From assembly GCF_013256425.1 (NCBI RefSeq), contig NZ_CP053905.1, positions 37,479 through 101,478 on the forward strand: a DNA stretch of 64,000 nucleotides. Reading direction: 5' to 3'. The stretch comes from Hymenobacter sp. BRD67 (lineage in GTDB: Bacteria; Bacteroidota; Bacteroidia; Cytophagales; Hymenobacteraceae). A model generated the notes under the pieces. The model did no database searches. It saw only the letters and a list, made by a program, of their open reading frames with translations, and was not told the DNA's origin. Shown here one piece after another: positions 29,879 to 41,036 of this stretch; position 1 is the first letter of the stretch, and each line of letters opens with the position of its first letter. Made by a program: the position numbers and the translations under genes.

Positions 29879-29912
29879 GGCTTATTCCTTTTCCTTAACT
29901 ACATCATTTTCA

Positions 29913-32511
29913 ATGGCAGAGCAAGATGAAGTGCCCGCAGCTACGTCGCAACTCCTTTACCTGAGTTCGCTGCCCACCCCGAACGGCAACATTGCCAGCC
30001 GGGGCCTGACCACTGAGTCAGCCCACAATAGCCTGTTTCAGGTGCAGGTAAATCCAGCCAATCCCGACCAGGCGGCGCTGGTGCCCGCGCCTGGGGCCGA
30101 TGGCCGCCTGCTCAACTCGTTGGCTGATTCGGCCCTGCGCGTGTTCGAGGCCAGCCGCTTGCCGGGTGCCGACGATAAGTTTCTAACTGTGGAGCAGCCC
30201 ACGATGCTGGAAAAGATAGGCGACAACTGGAAGGTGGTCAGCCAGGGCAGGATAGGCTTTAGCCCAACGGCCCCCGCGCCGGTGCAGGTATTCGGCCGTC
30301 AGCCAGCGGTAGCACCCGCCGCGCCGACCCTGGGGCAGCAGCCCGCCCAGCGCAACGCGGCCGAGGTAGTGTATCTGAACGGCTTGCCGATGCCCGATGG
30401 GTCGGTGGGCCGGGACTTACTCAGCAACCGGCAGGCGCACTACAGCCTTTTTGAGTTGCGAGTGGACCCCAATAATCCTAATCGGGCAGAGGCGTTCCCC
30501 GCTCCTAACGCGGATGCGCAGCTATTGTACAGTCAGGATAGCATCCTAAAGCGGGTGTTTGACTTCCAGGGGCGGCCCCAGCCAGGCGAGGAATTTCTGG
30601 CCGTGCAGCAACCCGCCATTTTTGAGCGCAGCGGCGAAACGTGGAAAATGACCGCGCAAGGCCAGACGGGCTTTAGCAACCAGCCGCAGCAGCGTCAGCA
30701 GGCTCAGCCAGTCACGCGGGCGGCTGAACTAGCCCCGCCACCAGCCCCGCTCGTGCGACAGCTGAGGTAGAGCCAGCGAGGGCAGTTAACCGCGCCGAGC
30801 AAGGTCCTGACGCGGGCAAGTCCGCGCACACCGATGTCTTGCGCGACGAAGCCGCTACCAAAGTGAGTGCTGACCAGCCGCCAGCGCCAGCGGTAGCCGC
30901 CGCGCCGGCAGTCGCTGAAAAAACAGCCCCCGAGCAGGCTCCCGCGCCCGCGCCGGAGTCCAGCGCCGGCGAGCTGCAAATCCGGTGGAAGCAGCAGGGC
31001 GACGCGGTGGCCCCCTTGCTGGAAATGCGGGCCTACCTCGACCAGCTCAAAGACGCGGGTGTGGCCGTTGGCCCAATGAAGTTTGAGAAAGGCGCGGATG
31101 GGAAGCTGAGCGGCAGCTTTGGCGTGAGCTACGACCCGCAAAGCGCGGAACTGACCAAATTGGAGGGCACCATCCAGGGTTTGAAGCGCGTCGGCAACGG
31201 CGTGGAGGTGGTAGAAAAGCCCGAGCAGGTAGCAGCGCGCCGGCAGCGTCTGGACGTGGCCGGGCAGGACCAGGCCACCGACCTGGGCTATTCCGCCAAA
31301 GAAGCATTCGGCGTGAAGCAGTGGGACGCGCTGAGCGCCCAGCTGAGTCAGGCCCCCAAGCAGGCCCTCACCGGCCCGGAGCAAGCGCAGCAGGCGGCCG
31401 GCGTGGACCGTGTGCAGCAGGTGGCCAAGCAACAGGGCAAAACCACGGCGCAAATCGTGCAGGACGGTAAAAGTCTGCTCGATATTGACACCAGCGGCAA
31501 CCCGGTTTCGGCCTTTCTGAAAAACTTCTACGAGCACCTGAACGGCGCGCCCAAAACCCGCCAGTCGCTGGAAGTCGATTACGAGAAGACCCGCCAGGAC
31601 TTGCAGGCCCGGTTGGTGAAGCTGGCCGGCACTGCTGCCGATGCCGGCGACCAGCTAAAGCAGGGCACCCGCCCCGGCGACGTGCCCGTGGTGGTCGCGC
31701 CTGCTGCCACCGTAGCTACTCCCGAGGCCCCGGCCCCCGCCGCCGCAGTTGCGCCTGCGCAGCAGCCCACCGCGCCGGCTCCGAAGTTCACTGAGGGTGA
31801 CATTCCCCAAAAAGTGCTCGCCTCGATGGGCCTGACCGTAGCCGACCTGACCGCCAGCGGCCAGCTGCAAAGGCTGCTGAACGGCGAGAAAACCGGCTTG
31901 CTGGCCATGCAGGCCACCGGCCAGGAAGGGCAGGAGGCCGTGCGGTTTGATGCGAAGATGGTGCTCCACCGCGAGGCCAACGGCTCGGCCACGCTGAAAA
32001 TGGAGCTACCCAAAAAGCTCCTCGAAATTCCTAACGAGATAGGCGGCCAGCCATTTACCCCGAGCAGCGCAAGCAGTTGGAAGCGGAAGGCACCGCCGGC
32101 CTGGTGCGCGGTCTCAAAGACAAGGAGGGCAATACCTACAACGGCTACGTGGGAGTTGATAAAGAGATGAACAAAGTAGTAGTTTTACCGGAAAGTAAAG
32201 TGACTTTCAAGGACGAAATTGCCGGCGTGAAGCTCACGACGGAGCAAAGCCACGACCTGCGCGAAGGCAAAGCCGTGCATCTGGCGCAAATGAGCCGGCC
32301 CGACGGCGGGAAGCCATTTGACGGAACCGTGCAAATCCACGCGGCGAAAGCCGGGGTGGAAGTGAAGCCAGAGCCTTACGAGCTGGCCAAAGTGCAGGCA
32401 CCTGCGGCTACTCAGACGCGGGACCTGGACTCGGAGAAAAAGCAGGCACCCGTAGCGACGGTGACCGAAGTTGCAGCACCCGCGCCACGGGTGCGTGGCC
32501 CACGCATCTAG
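29913..32511 (+). CDS. DUF3945-type mobile element protein, two frame slips
   Basis: About 866 residues. Two N-terminal copies of a ~105-residue module (QLLYLSSLPTPNGNIASRG and VVYLNGLPMPDGSVGRD), long Ala/Pro linkers, then the C-terminal domain GKAVHLAQMSRPDGGKPFDG with TVQIHAAKAGVE as in DUF3945 proteins of Bacteroidetes elements. Slips near 30735 and 32065. Soluble; function unknown, usually found beside topoisomerase/primase genes. Confidence 0.65.
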
Positions 32512-32544
32512 CGGCGCTTAGTGCCGTTTTTAGCTAGTAGCAGC

Positions 32545-32580
32545 GAAGCCCGGAAACCCTGTTTTCGGGCTTCTTATTTA
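32545..32580 (+). terminator. hairpin terminator
   Basis: GAAGCCCG and CGGGCTTC with A/T extension pair across CCCTG, followed by TTATTTA. Lies between the DUF3945 gene and the toprim gene. Confidence 0.65.
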
Positions 32581-32587
32581 ACCTGAT

Positions 32588-34616
32588 ATGGAACACGACC
32601 TCACCTTCCAACAAATCAAGGAGTGCGTAGAACTCCCGAGCTACTGACCCACTATGGCTACGCACTTTCAAAAGGTGAGAACCTGGGCAAGGGCAAGTGG
32701 CACGTTTTCGAGGGCGATGACAAGCTCGTGGTATTCAGGGGTAGGGGAGGGGACTGGATGTACTTCAACAGCCAGGACGACCGCGACAAGGGCAGTGTGG
32801 TCGATTGGATGAAGAACCGGGTGAGCACGGGCCGCATTATTGGCATCGAGCAGCTGCCCGGCCGCAATATGTGGCAGAGCGTCAATGACCATTTCCGGGC
32901 CTACCTGAACCTGCCCGAGGCCGAGCGGCCCAGGCTGACGTTGCCGCCAATCAGCGAAACCGCGCCCGGCGAGAAGTTCCACAGCATCTACACCAAAGAC
33001 TGCCGGCCCCTCGAAAACACCACTTTTCTGGAAAGCCGGGGTATTACGAAAACCACGCTGGCAAACCCGCAGTTTGCCGGCCGCATCCTGAATCAGTTGC
33101 ACACCGTGCAGCGCGAGGGATGCCGGCCAAGACGTTCGTCAACACAGCTTTCCCCGCGTACCACGACGGCCGCGTAGTCGGGCTGGAGTTGAAAGGCGAG
33201 GGCTTCAAGGGTCAGGCGGCCGAAAGCCAGTTTGCCCGCTCGCTCTGGTTGAGTAAGCTCCCCGAGGGCAAGCCTCCCACGCACCTCGTGGTCAGCGAAT
33301 CGGCCATTGATACGCTCTCCTACGCGCAGCTGCACCCCGGCGAGCGGGCTTTGTATGCGTCCACCTCGGGCACGCTGACGCAGAATAAGATTTTTGAGAT
33401 GAAGCGGCTGATGGAGGAGGAGCGCATCCCCACCATCAAATCGGCTTTTGACAATGATACCCAGGGCCACCACTTCGATACCCGGCTGCTCGCCGGCTTC
33501 GCCAGTGCGCAAAACCCGATGAAAGTGGTGCGCGAGCACGAGCACCTGCTGACCGTCGAAGTCACCACGGCCAATCTGCCCAGCGTGCAGGCGGTGACCC
33601 AGCAGCTCAAAGCCTTCAATGCCCGCACCACCGAGCACTACCACCGCGAGAGCGGCGAGGCCATTATTCCGGCTATCCCCAAACCCTGCGCGACGAGTTG
33701 ATTAGTTCGGCCGGCAAGGCCCTACTACCTACCAGTTCCACGTTCCGATGAACCGCGAAGCGCTGGGCGCTTTCAATCAGGCCATCGCCCAGAGCTTGCA
33801 GTACGACCAGAAAATCGAACTCGTCAAAAGCCGGGGCAAGGATTGGAATGAGGATTTGAAGCAAGACCAGATGCAGCGCGTGGTAAAGCGTGAGTTGGGC
33901 AGCGCTGTTACCCGGCAGCCGGAAGCACCGGCCACCGCCCGCGATAAGGGGGAGCGCCTGCTGACAGTAGCGTATCGGGAAAGCCGGGATGAAATGTCGC
34001 AGTTGAGCACCTTGCAGCAGAACCTGGAAAAAATAGGCCTGAGCATCGACCACTCGCGCAGGCTGGATAGCCCAACCCCCGCGAGCTGGCTACCGAGCTG
34101 ACGCTACGCTACCGATTGGATTCGCCCCAGCTCCCCGCCATTAGCGCCGCTCTTGATAGCCTGGCCACTAACCCAAAGGTGACGGTCAGCGAAGCGGTAG
34201 CAGCCCAGACGGAGCGCCGGCAGCTGGCCGCTCAACAGGAAGTGGCCCAGCAGCAGAAGCGGGCCGAGCAGCAGCAGATGCAGCCAAGTGATTCGCCCGG
34301 CCACGACCAGGCCCGCCGCGTGTTCATTGACTCAGCCGCGCTTATAGCGCAGACGCTACGGGAGAATGGCGCAGGCTTGCAGGCCGCGTACTTGCAGCAG
34401 GTGAGTAAGAGCCTGCTCAAACAGCCAGAAATCAAGCCGCTGGACCAGGAAAACCTGGTTAAGGTGCTGGCTAAGATAGACCAGGTGCCAGCCCTAAAAG
34501 ACAGTGCTGGCGTAGGCCAGCTACGCCAGGCTATGCAGTTTCTCAATAGCCCAGTTAAGCCCGAGCAGACGCAAGCACAGCAGCCGGAGCGCCGCCGTGG
34601 CCCCAAGCTTAGCTAG
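32588..34616 (+). CDS. toprim (DUF3991-type) primase-like protein, five frame slips
   Basis: Begins MEHDLTFQQIKECVELP and, after slips near 32633, 33118, 33680, 33722 and 34078, gives about 677 residues. DUF3991-like N-terminus (WHVFEGDDKLVVFRGRGGDW, KGSVVDWMKNR), toprim core with Glu in VVSESAIDTLSY and Asp pair in SAFDNDTQGHH, then a Gln-rich helical tail. Likely primes the transferred strand or acts in replication. Confidence 0.7.
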
Positions 34617-34668
34617 CGCTTTGAGCTTTGCCAAAAGCTAAACCAAAGCTGAGGACGAGGTAATTGTG

Positions 34669-34991
34669 TTACCCCGCAGCTGATTCTACGGCAGCTTCGT
34701 GGGCTACCACATAGTCGGCGGTGAAGTCTGCCGTCACTACCTGTGGTCCAAAGCAGATAACTCGCTCCCGGAAGCACAGGCCCACGAGGTACGCACCTGC
34801 TGAATGCACTTACCCAGTGCCTGCTTATAGTCGGCTCCCAACTCATACTGCGTGCCATCCTCATCAAGCACAATGCCGCGCAACTCGTCAAAGGGAAATG
34901 ACACTGGGGCGGCGCAGTATCCCTGCACGAGTTGCTGACCATTGGCCAGGAGGCGCTGCACATCCGCAAAAAAATCCCACTCGTTTTTCAT
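34669..34991 (-). CDS. hypothetical protein, about 107 aa, one frame slip
   Basis: MKNEWDFFADVQRLLANGQQ to IQQVRT, slip near 34790, then VGLCFRERVICFGPQVVTAD to the stop. Soluble, no recognised family. Convergent with the toprim gene. Confidence 0.4.
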
Positions 34992-35112
34992 AGCGCCTTG
35001 GTAATTTACTCAAAGTAAATGGCCGCTCGCTTAGGAAGTACGCAACCCAGGCCATAAGCGCTAAATTTGAGCCAGTGCGCCTCATCCTGGAAGGGAAGCA
35101 CTAGCAACATGC

Positions 35113-35147
35113 AAAAAGACCTTGCCGCTTCGGCAAGGTCTTTTTTA
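35113..35147. terminator. bidirectional terminator hairpin
   Basis: AAAAAGACCTTGCCG pairs with CGGCAAGGTCTTTTTT across a TTC-type loop, with A run and T run on either side, able to stop transcription in both directions. Confidence 0.85.
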
Positions 35148-35170
35148 TGCCCACCGGGTAAGGCCGCCGC

Positions 35171-35506
35171 CTACGCGGCCGGTGGCAGCAGCAAGGCCAG
35201 CAACTGCTGCTGCAACTGCTCCATTGCCGTCAGGCGCTCGGATAGCTGGCCGATAGCGGCGAGCACTGCCTCATTCGTTGGAGCCAGCTGATTGGTGACC
35301 ACGGCGGTGGGCGTGCGCCCGCGCTCTTTGCGCCGGCGGGCTTTGGTGGCCGACTGGCTTTCGAGTGGGTGAGCCCGCCCCGCCCGCTGGTTGCAGGCCG
35401 CTACCCGGCAGGGGCTGCCGCAGTATTTCTGCACCCACCGCTTCTTGGGAACAAATTTTCGCCGGCAGTATTCGCAGGCAATTTGGGAGTTGTCGAGGAG
35501 TGACAA
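35171..35506 (-). CDS. small zinc-finger-like protein, 111 aa
   Basis: Residues 11-40 show CEYCRRKF then KYCGSPCRVAAC, a Cys-rich ribbon like those in small plasmid DNA-binding proteins. A basic middle and a coiled coil (LSERLTAMEQLQQQLLALL) follow. Function unknown. Confidence 0.5.
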   Translation of the reverse strand: MSLLDNSQIACEYCRRKFVPKKRWVQKYCGSPCRVAACNQRAGRAHPLESQSATKARRRKERGRTPTAVVTNQLAPTNEAVLAAIGQLSERLTAMEQLQQQLLALLLPPAA

Positions 35507-36001
35507 AGGCGTTTCGCGTTAATACCAATTGCAAGTAACGAAAACGCAAATGGTGTCCTATGATTCGTTGCGCGGCCATCGCAGGTTTGTAGCGATGAAT
35601 CTGCTCAGAGTTTCTACCCCGCCCCGCTGGCCAGCGGCCTTCCGGCAAGCTCGTGATAGAGTTGCGCCTGCCCCCCTGCTAAACCGCGCTTGCAGCCCCT
35701 TAATAGGGCAAGCACCGGACGTTGCTTATTATCAAATGCCTGACGTAAAGGCAGTTGTTCGGTTGCGGGTATCTAATAAATCGCCGTTGCCGCTGGCTCA
35801 CCTTTGTGAGCGCGCTGCTGGCTGAGCCGGTCATTTTCCAGCTGCCCAAAAAAAGATTGCCTTTTATACCCCCAACGCCTGCCGGCGAGGCTGACAAGGG
35901 GCTATTTACCCGTGTCGGGGCGGAGTAACGCCCCTTCGCATCAACTGATTTTCCACCTCCTACTACCGGGCTGATGCCCGGCTTTACACAAACGCAACCC
36001 A
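35507..36001. other. region without supported gene
   Basis: No convincing coding frame. Contains short hairpins GGGGCG-GAGTAA-CGCCCC and CCGGGC-TGAT-GCCCGG just before the next gene; otherwise nothing seen. Confidence 0.4.
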
Positions 36002-36252
36002 ATGAACACGAAGAGAATTGCCCTTTACACGGCGCTGTTTGCCCTGGCGGCCGGTATACTATTCACCTGCTACCGAGGAGTGCAGCTCTACCACGAAGTT
36101 GCCCGGCCCCGGTGCTGGTTGCGAATACAGCGGCCCCCGCCGTGCAGCCGGGAAAGCAGGTTACAACCTACACCTTTTCGGTCGTTCGGGAGGTGGTAGT
36201 GCTGCCTGCGCCGGTTGCAGTACCTCGGCGCGCTCCCCGCCGCCGCAAGTAG
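36002..36252 (+). CDS. small membrane protein, about 83 aa, one frame slip
   Basis: MNTKRIALYTALFALAAGIL is a signal anchor; slip near 36105 leads to APVLVANTAAPAVQPGKQVT and a basic tail RRAPRRRK. Unknown function. Confidence 0.4.
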
Positions 36253-36285
36253 GTGAGCGCGCAGCATACAGGCCGGGGTGGACAC

Positions 36286-36551
36286 TCAGGGCAGCGTGGT
36301 GCTGACCAGGTGACTACAGGTTTCTGCTGTACCCTGCTGCGTTTCGTGCTGCACGTAATATTCCAGCTGCGTTCCTGGTGCAAAGACATCGGCATCCAGG
36401 TAGGGCGAGCGGGTGTTCACGGCTATCAGCTGCCAGGGGCCAGCCGCCCGCCCACCCGGCGGAAAACGTGGGCCACTTCCAGCAGTTCCTTGGAGAAGGC
36501 CAGGTGGCGACCTTCCGGCATCAGGCTAAGGTCAATTTTGATGGTGTGCAT
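36286..36551 (-). CDS. hypothetical protein, about 88 aa, one frame slip
   Basis: MHTIKIDLSLMPEGRHLAFS to RLAPG, slip near 36434, then QLIAVNTRSPYLDADVFAPG to LPTGA-type end at TGA 36286-36288. The two frames join smoothly and codon use is normal, but no family is recognised. Confidence 0.35.
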
Positions 36552-36589
36552 AAGACATGTATAAGCTGTGCGAACGGGTACTATATAGG

Positions 36590-37378
36590 TCAGGCAACCA
36601 TGCCTAGCAGCAGAAACAGGAGAAAGCCGACGAAGAAAGCCAGCGTGAGCAGTGGGGTCTCGGTCTCCTCGTGGGCCTCGGTCAGCAGTTCCTCAGTCAC
36701 CAGAAAGAGTAGCGCCGCCAGGCCGAAGGAAAGCACGATTTCGAGCAGGTTGCCGGTGGCTCCGCGTAGCACGGTGGTGCCGATGCCCGCCCCAACGAGC
36801 AGCATTAGCGAGGTGCCTGCCACGATGGCCACGGCCCGCCCCTTGCTGTGTCCGCCGTCGCGCAGCTCCACGGCCGTGGCCAGGCCCAGCGAAAGTAATT
36901 CAATGGTGAGCGCGATGGCCAGAAGAGCACCTTCCTTCGCACCGGCGGCAAAGCCAATGCCCAGCAGCAGCCCGTCGATGAGAATGTCAATGCCGATAGC
37001 CACCAGCAGGCCCCACGGCAGCGGCGAGGGGCTGGCAGAAACCACAGAGGCCGCGCCCAGCGCGGCCGGTAGTTCCGGGCCTGTCTCCGCCTGCTTTTCC
37101 AGGCGCTGGGTGAAGTAGCGCAGCCCTAGCATCGTGGCCACGCCGAGGCCGAAGCCAAGGGCCACCTCGTAGGGCGCGTGGTGCTGCACAATGTCGGGCA
37201 GCAACTCCACGGCCACGACGGAGAAGATAACGCCGGCCGCGAAGTGCAGAATGGCGCTGCGCAACTTCGGGCCGGGGGCGTGCCACACGGCCAGCGCCGC
37301 GCCGGCAATCATAACCACCGCCGGTAGGAGCGAAAAGCCAAGCAGGGTTGGCCAGGCGGGAGAAGCAGCAGGTATCAT
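36590..37378 (-). CDS. ZIP-family metal transporter
   Basis: About 262 residues from MIPAASPAWPTLLGFSLL; this ATG overlaps the upstream stop (ATGA), which decides the start. Eight or so membrane helices; ILHFAAGVIFSVVAVELLP and AIALTIELLSLGLA carry the His/Glu positions of ZIP zinc transporters. Last gene of the metal island; a ZIP with efflux pumps suggests metal balance rather than pure export. Confidence 0.75.
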   Translation of the reverse strand: MIPAASPAWPTLLGFSLLPAVVMIAGAALAVWHAPGPKLRSAILHFAAGVIFSVVAVELLPDIVQHHAPYEVALGFGLGVATMLGLRYFTQRLEKQAETGPELPAALGAASVVSASPSPLPWGLLVAIGIDILIDGLLLGIGFAAGAKEGALLAIALTIELLSLGLATAVELRDGGHSKGRAVAIVAGTSLMLLVGAGIGTTVLRGATGNLLEIVLSFGLAALLFLVTEELLTEAHEETETPLLTLAFFVGFLLFLLLGMVA

Positions 37379-38219
37379 TCGGCACGGTCGGCTAACCAAT
37401 CCAGCAGCGCAGCCTGGTGCTCCGCTAATTCCTGGCGTACTGGCTGTTGAACATCTAGCAGGGCCATAAGCATCCCACTTATTTCAATGACATACACCAA
37501 TGCCTCAAACCAATAGCGGCAGTCAATTGCCGGTGGCAGCTGAATGAAATCGCGGTTAGCCGGGGCGTAGTGGTGCTGCTGGGATAAGTGGCGCTGCACG
37601 ATGTAGAGCCGGGCCAGATGCCGCGTAGCCGGGTGCGCCTTAATCTGATTGAACATATCCTTTTCAGACAGCGGGCGCGTGTGGCCGCCGGGCACCTGAA
37701 ACAGCTGATGATGCCGGGGCTCGCGCAGCATTTCCGGGCTTTTCAGCTGCGGCTCGCCGGGAACACGCAGCAGGTGTTCCGCTTTCTGGTACAGGGTGGC
37801 CCACCGGGTCTGCTCTTCCTGGGCTATTTCAGCGGCACTGGCCGTGGGCATTTCCAGCGCCGTATTTTCAAAAATGGTTTTGACGTACTTAAAATACTCG
37901 ATGTCAAGCACCATTAGCTCGTGCTGAAAGGCCTGCGCATCGTCGTTGAACGTTGCCAGGTAAAGCCCGTCAGGGCATCCGTCAGCGCCGTGCGGAATGC
38001 CAGGGAGATGGGCAGCTTCAACTCGATTATTTCCGGCCAGCGCTCCAGGTGAACAACAACCCCTAGCAAGCTGCACCGCATCCGCCGGAGCAGGTCCAGG
38101 TAAGTGTGCTGCATCTGGTTCGCCTCGGTGAAGGGCTGGCCAGCCTGCTGAATACTTTCGGTGAGCACCTGGCAGTAGTGCCGAAGTACGTCACTGTCTT
38201 TTTTATCGCCGTGAATCAT
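37375..38219 (-). CDS. hypothetical protein, about 281 aa, one frame slip
   Basis: MIHGDKKDSDVLRHYCQVLT to TDALTG, slip near 37965, then LYLATFNDDAQAFQHELMV to the end. His-rich middle (RHHQLFQVPGGH, QRHLSQQHHYAP) might bind metal. No family recognised; lies between the P-type ATPase and ZIP genes in the same operon. Confidence 0.5.
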
Positions 38220-38243
38220 GATTGGAGCTGAATTAGGTTGAGC

Positions 38244-40353
38244 TTAAAATTTCATGCGCTGAATGCGCACCGCGTTGAGGATGGCCAGCAGGGCTACCCC
38301 CACGTCGGCAAATACCGCTTCCCACATGGTGGCCAGGCCGCCGGCCCCGAGGGCCAGCACCACGGCCTTCACGGCGAAGGCCAGCCAGATGTTCTGCCAG
38401 ACCACGGCGTGCGTGGCCACGGCGATGCGGCGGGCGGTGGCAATCTTGCTGGGGTGGTCGGTCTGAATCACCACGTCGGCGGTCTCAATGGTAGCGTCCG
38501 AGCCGAGGCCGCCCATCGCAATACCCACGTCGGCCAGGGCCACCACGGGCGCATCGTTCACCCCGTCGCCCACGAAGGCCAGCCGATGCCCGGCCGCTTT
38601 TAGGCGCTCGACGTGGGCAGCCTTGTCTTCGGGCAGCAGCCCGCCGTGGGCCTCGGTGATGCCCAGTTCTTTGGCCACGCGCTGCACGATGGCATCCTTG
38701 TCGCCGGAAAGCATGACGATAGTGCTCACGCCCTGCGCTTTCAACTCCCGCATGGCCTGGGCGGCATCTTCTTTGATTTCGTCGGCCACGGTGAGGTAGC
38801 CGGCGTACTGGCCGCCCACGGCTACCACCACGATGCTATCCACTACCTGGTCGATGTCGGCGGGGTAAGAAACGTTGAATTTGCTGAGCAGCTTGGTATT
38901 GCCGGCCAGCACGTCCTGGCCATCGACCCGGCCGCGCAGGCCGTGACCGGCGATTTCTTCCACGTTCTCCACGGCCAGCGGCGAGCCGGCGGGCTTCACG
39001 TACTGCACCAGCGCCTGCGCGATGGGGTGGGTGGACTTGGCTTCGAGGGCGGCGGCCAGGGCTGTGAATCGGGCCGGGTCCTGCCCAGGGCGGCTACCAC
39101 CTGCTGCACGGCGAACACGCCCTTGGTGAGGGTGCCGGTTTTGTCCATCACCACCGTGTCAATCTCGCGCATCACGTCGAGGAAGTTGGAGCCTTTGAAA
39201 AGCACCCCGACCTTGGAAGCCGCGCCAATGCCACCAAAGTAGCCCAGCGGAATACTGATAACCAGCGCGCAGGGGCAGGAAATGACCAGGAACACCAGCG
39301 CCCGGTAGAGCCAGTCGCGGAACACGTAGTCATGCACGAAGAAGTAGGGCAGCAGCGTCAGCAGCAGGGCCAGCCCCACCACGATGGGTGTGTAGACGCG
39401 GGCAAACTTCGTGATGAACTGCTGGGCCTTGGCCTTGCGGCCCACGGCATCCTGCACTAACGCCAGAATCTTGCTCAGCTTGGTATCTTTAAAAGCGGCC
39501 GTGATGGTGATTTGACTCAGCGTGTCCTGGTTTATCATGCCCGCCAGCACGGTTTCGCCTTCTGCATGGTCTGCGGCACCGACTCGCCGGTGAGGGCGGC
39601 CGTGTTGAAAGTGCCACGCTCGGATTGCAGCGTGCCGTCGAGGGCTACTTTCTCGCCGGGCTTCACCTCAATCACGTCGCCTACTGCCACTTCCTTGGGG
39701 TCGAGCACGAGGCGCTGGCCCCCGCGCAGCACGCCCACTTCGGTGGCCTGAATCTCAAGCAGCGCCTTGATGCTGCGCTTGGCGCGGTTCACGGCCGCGT
39801 CCTGAAACAGCTCGCCCACGGTGTAGAACAGCATCACGGCCACGCCTTCGGCGTACTCGCCCAGGGCAAACGCGCCGATGGTGGCGATGCCCATGAGCAG
39901 AAACTCGTTGAAGATGTTGCCACTGGGAATGCTTTGCACGGCGGCGCGCAGCACTTTCCAGCCCACTAGCAGGTAGGCCACCGCATACCACCCGAAGCGC
40001 ACGTAGCCGGTGAAGAAGCCGACTTTGTAGTAGTCCAGTGCGATGCCGGCCAGCATCAGCACCAGGCTGATGGCCGGGGCCAGGTAGGGGTTGTCGCCGG
40101 CCGGGCCGTGGTCGTGGTCCCCGTGGTCGTGGCCGGTATGGTCGTGGCCCGCGTGCTCGTCGGCCTCGTCGCCGTGGTCGTGGCCCGCGTGGTTTGCGTC
40201 GGAGTGGTCGTGGCCGGGCACGTCGTGGCCCTGGGGCGTAGCGGCGGCTTCAGGTGTGAGCTGGGTGCGGGTGAGCGCACCCACGTTTTCGGGCTGCACC
40301 TGCTTGGCGGTGTGCAGCTCCTCGTTGAGGTTATCGGATGAAGGGTCAGGCAT
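38244..40353 (-). CDS. P1B-type heavy-metal ATPase (Zn/Cd/Pb/Co type), two frame slips
   Basis: About 703 residues. The cytoplasmic N-terminus is a His/Asp-rich run (GHDHSDANHAGHDHGDEADE) in place of a Cys HMA domain. Then TGES, SCPCALV ion site, DKTGTLT phosphorylation site, THPIAQ and GDGVNDAP. Slips near 39543 and 39070. Exports divalent metal from the cytoplasm using ATP. CPC with no second Cys loop fits the Zn/Cd class; which metal is an inference. Confidence 0.85.
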
Positions 40354-40402
40354 GAGAATTAGAATTGAGGTCAGTATCAGAAAGGAGGAGGGCGCACCGG
40401 GG

Positions 40403-41015
40403 CTACCAGTCCACGAAAAAGCCGGCGATGCCCACCAGCACCAGCACCGCGCCGGTCAGGTGGCGCTCGTGGCGGACCAGCCCATCGAGGCGCAGGTGGC
40501 GCAGGCCCCGCGAGGCCAGCGCCACCAGAGCGCACATGGCCGCGACCGATACCAGCAGGTACACGCCCATGAGCAGCGCCAATGCCGCCGGCCCGTGGGT
40601 ACCGGCAGCCAGAAAGAAGGTCTGAATTTCAAGGCAGGGGGCCAGGAACATGGTGGCCGCCAGCCCGAGCACCACCCGCCGCCGGGCCGGCGCGCCGGCC
40701 CCGGCGGCGGGTCGGGGTGCGTGTGGCCGGGACCGGAAACGGCGTAGAGCAGCCCGATGCCAATGAGCAGCAGCGGGGCCACCCAGCCCGCCACCTGGGA
40801 AAAGCGGTCCGACAAGCGCCAGCCCAGCAGCCCCAGCAGCAAGCCAATCAGCACCGTGCTCAGCCCGTGCGCCAGCCCGGCCACGGCCGTGACCCCCACG
40901 GCCGCCGCACCGACCAGCTTTCCGCCCGCGCCACGGCCAGCACCGGTGCCCAGTGGTTGGGAATCGTGGCGTGAAGCAGACTAAGCAGCAGGGCACCAGT
41001 GAGCAGTTCGAGCAT
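40403..41015 (-). CDS. NicO/TauE-like membrane protein, two frame slips
   Basis: About 204 residues: MLELLTGALLLSLLHATIP, slips near 40920 and 40700. Six helices, with HATIPNHWAP and GLAHGLSTVLIG resembling the His-containing first helices of nickel/cobalt efflux proteins. A GHTHPDPP loop follows helix 3. Probably an accessory metal exporter. Confidence 0.5.
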
Positions 41016-41036
41016 AACAGGGAGTGGTTAGCGGGG

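Noticed and set aside
35700..36002. 100-codon minus-strand ORF
   Set aside because: No start context, biased composition and no neighbour in the same direction.
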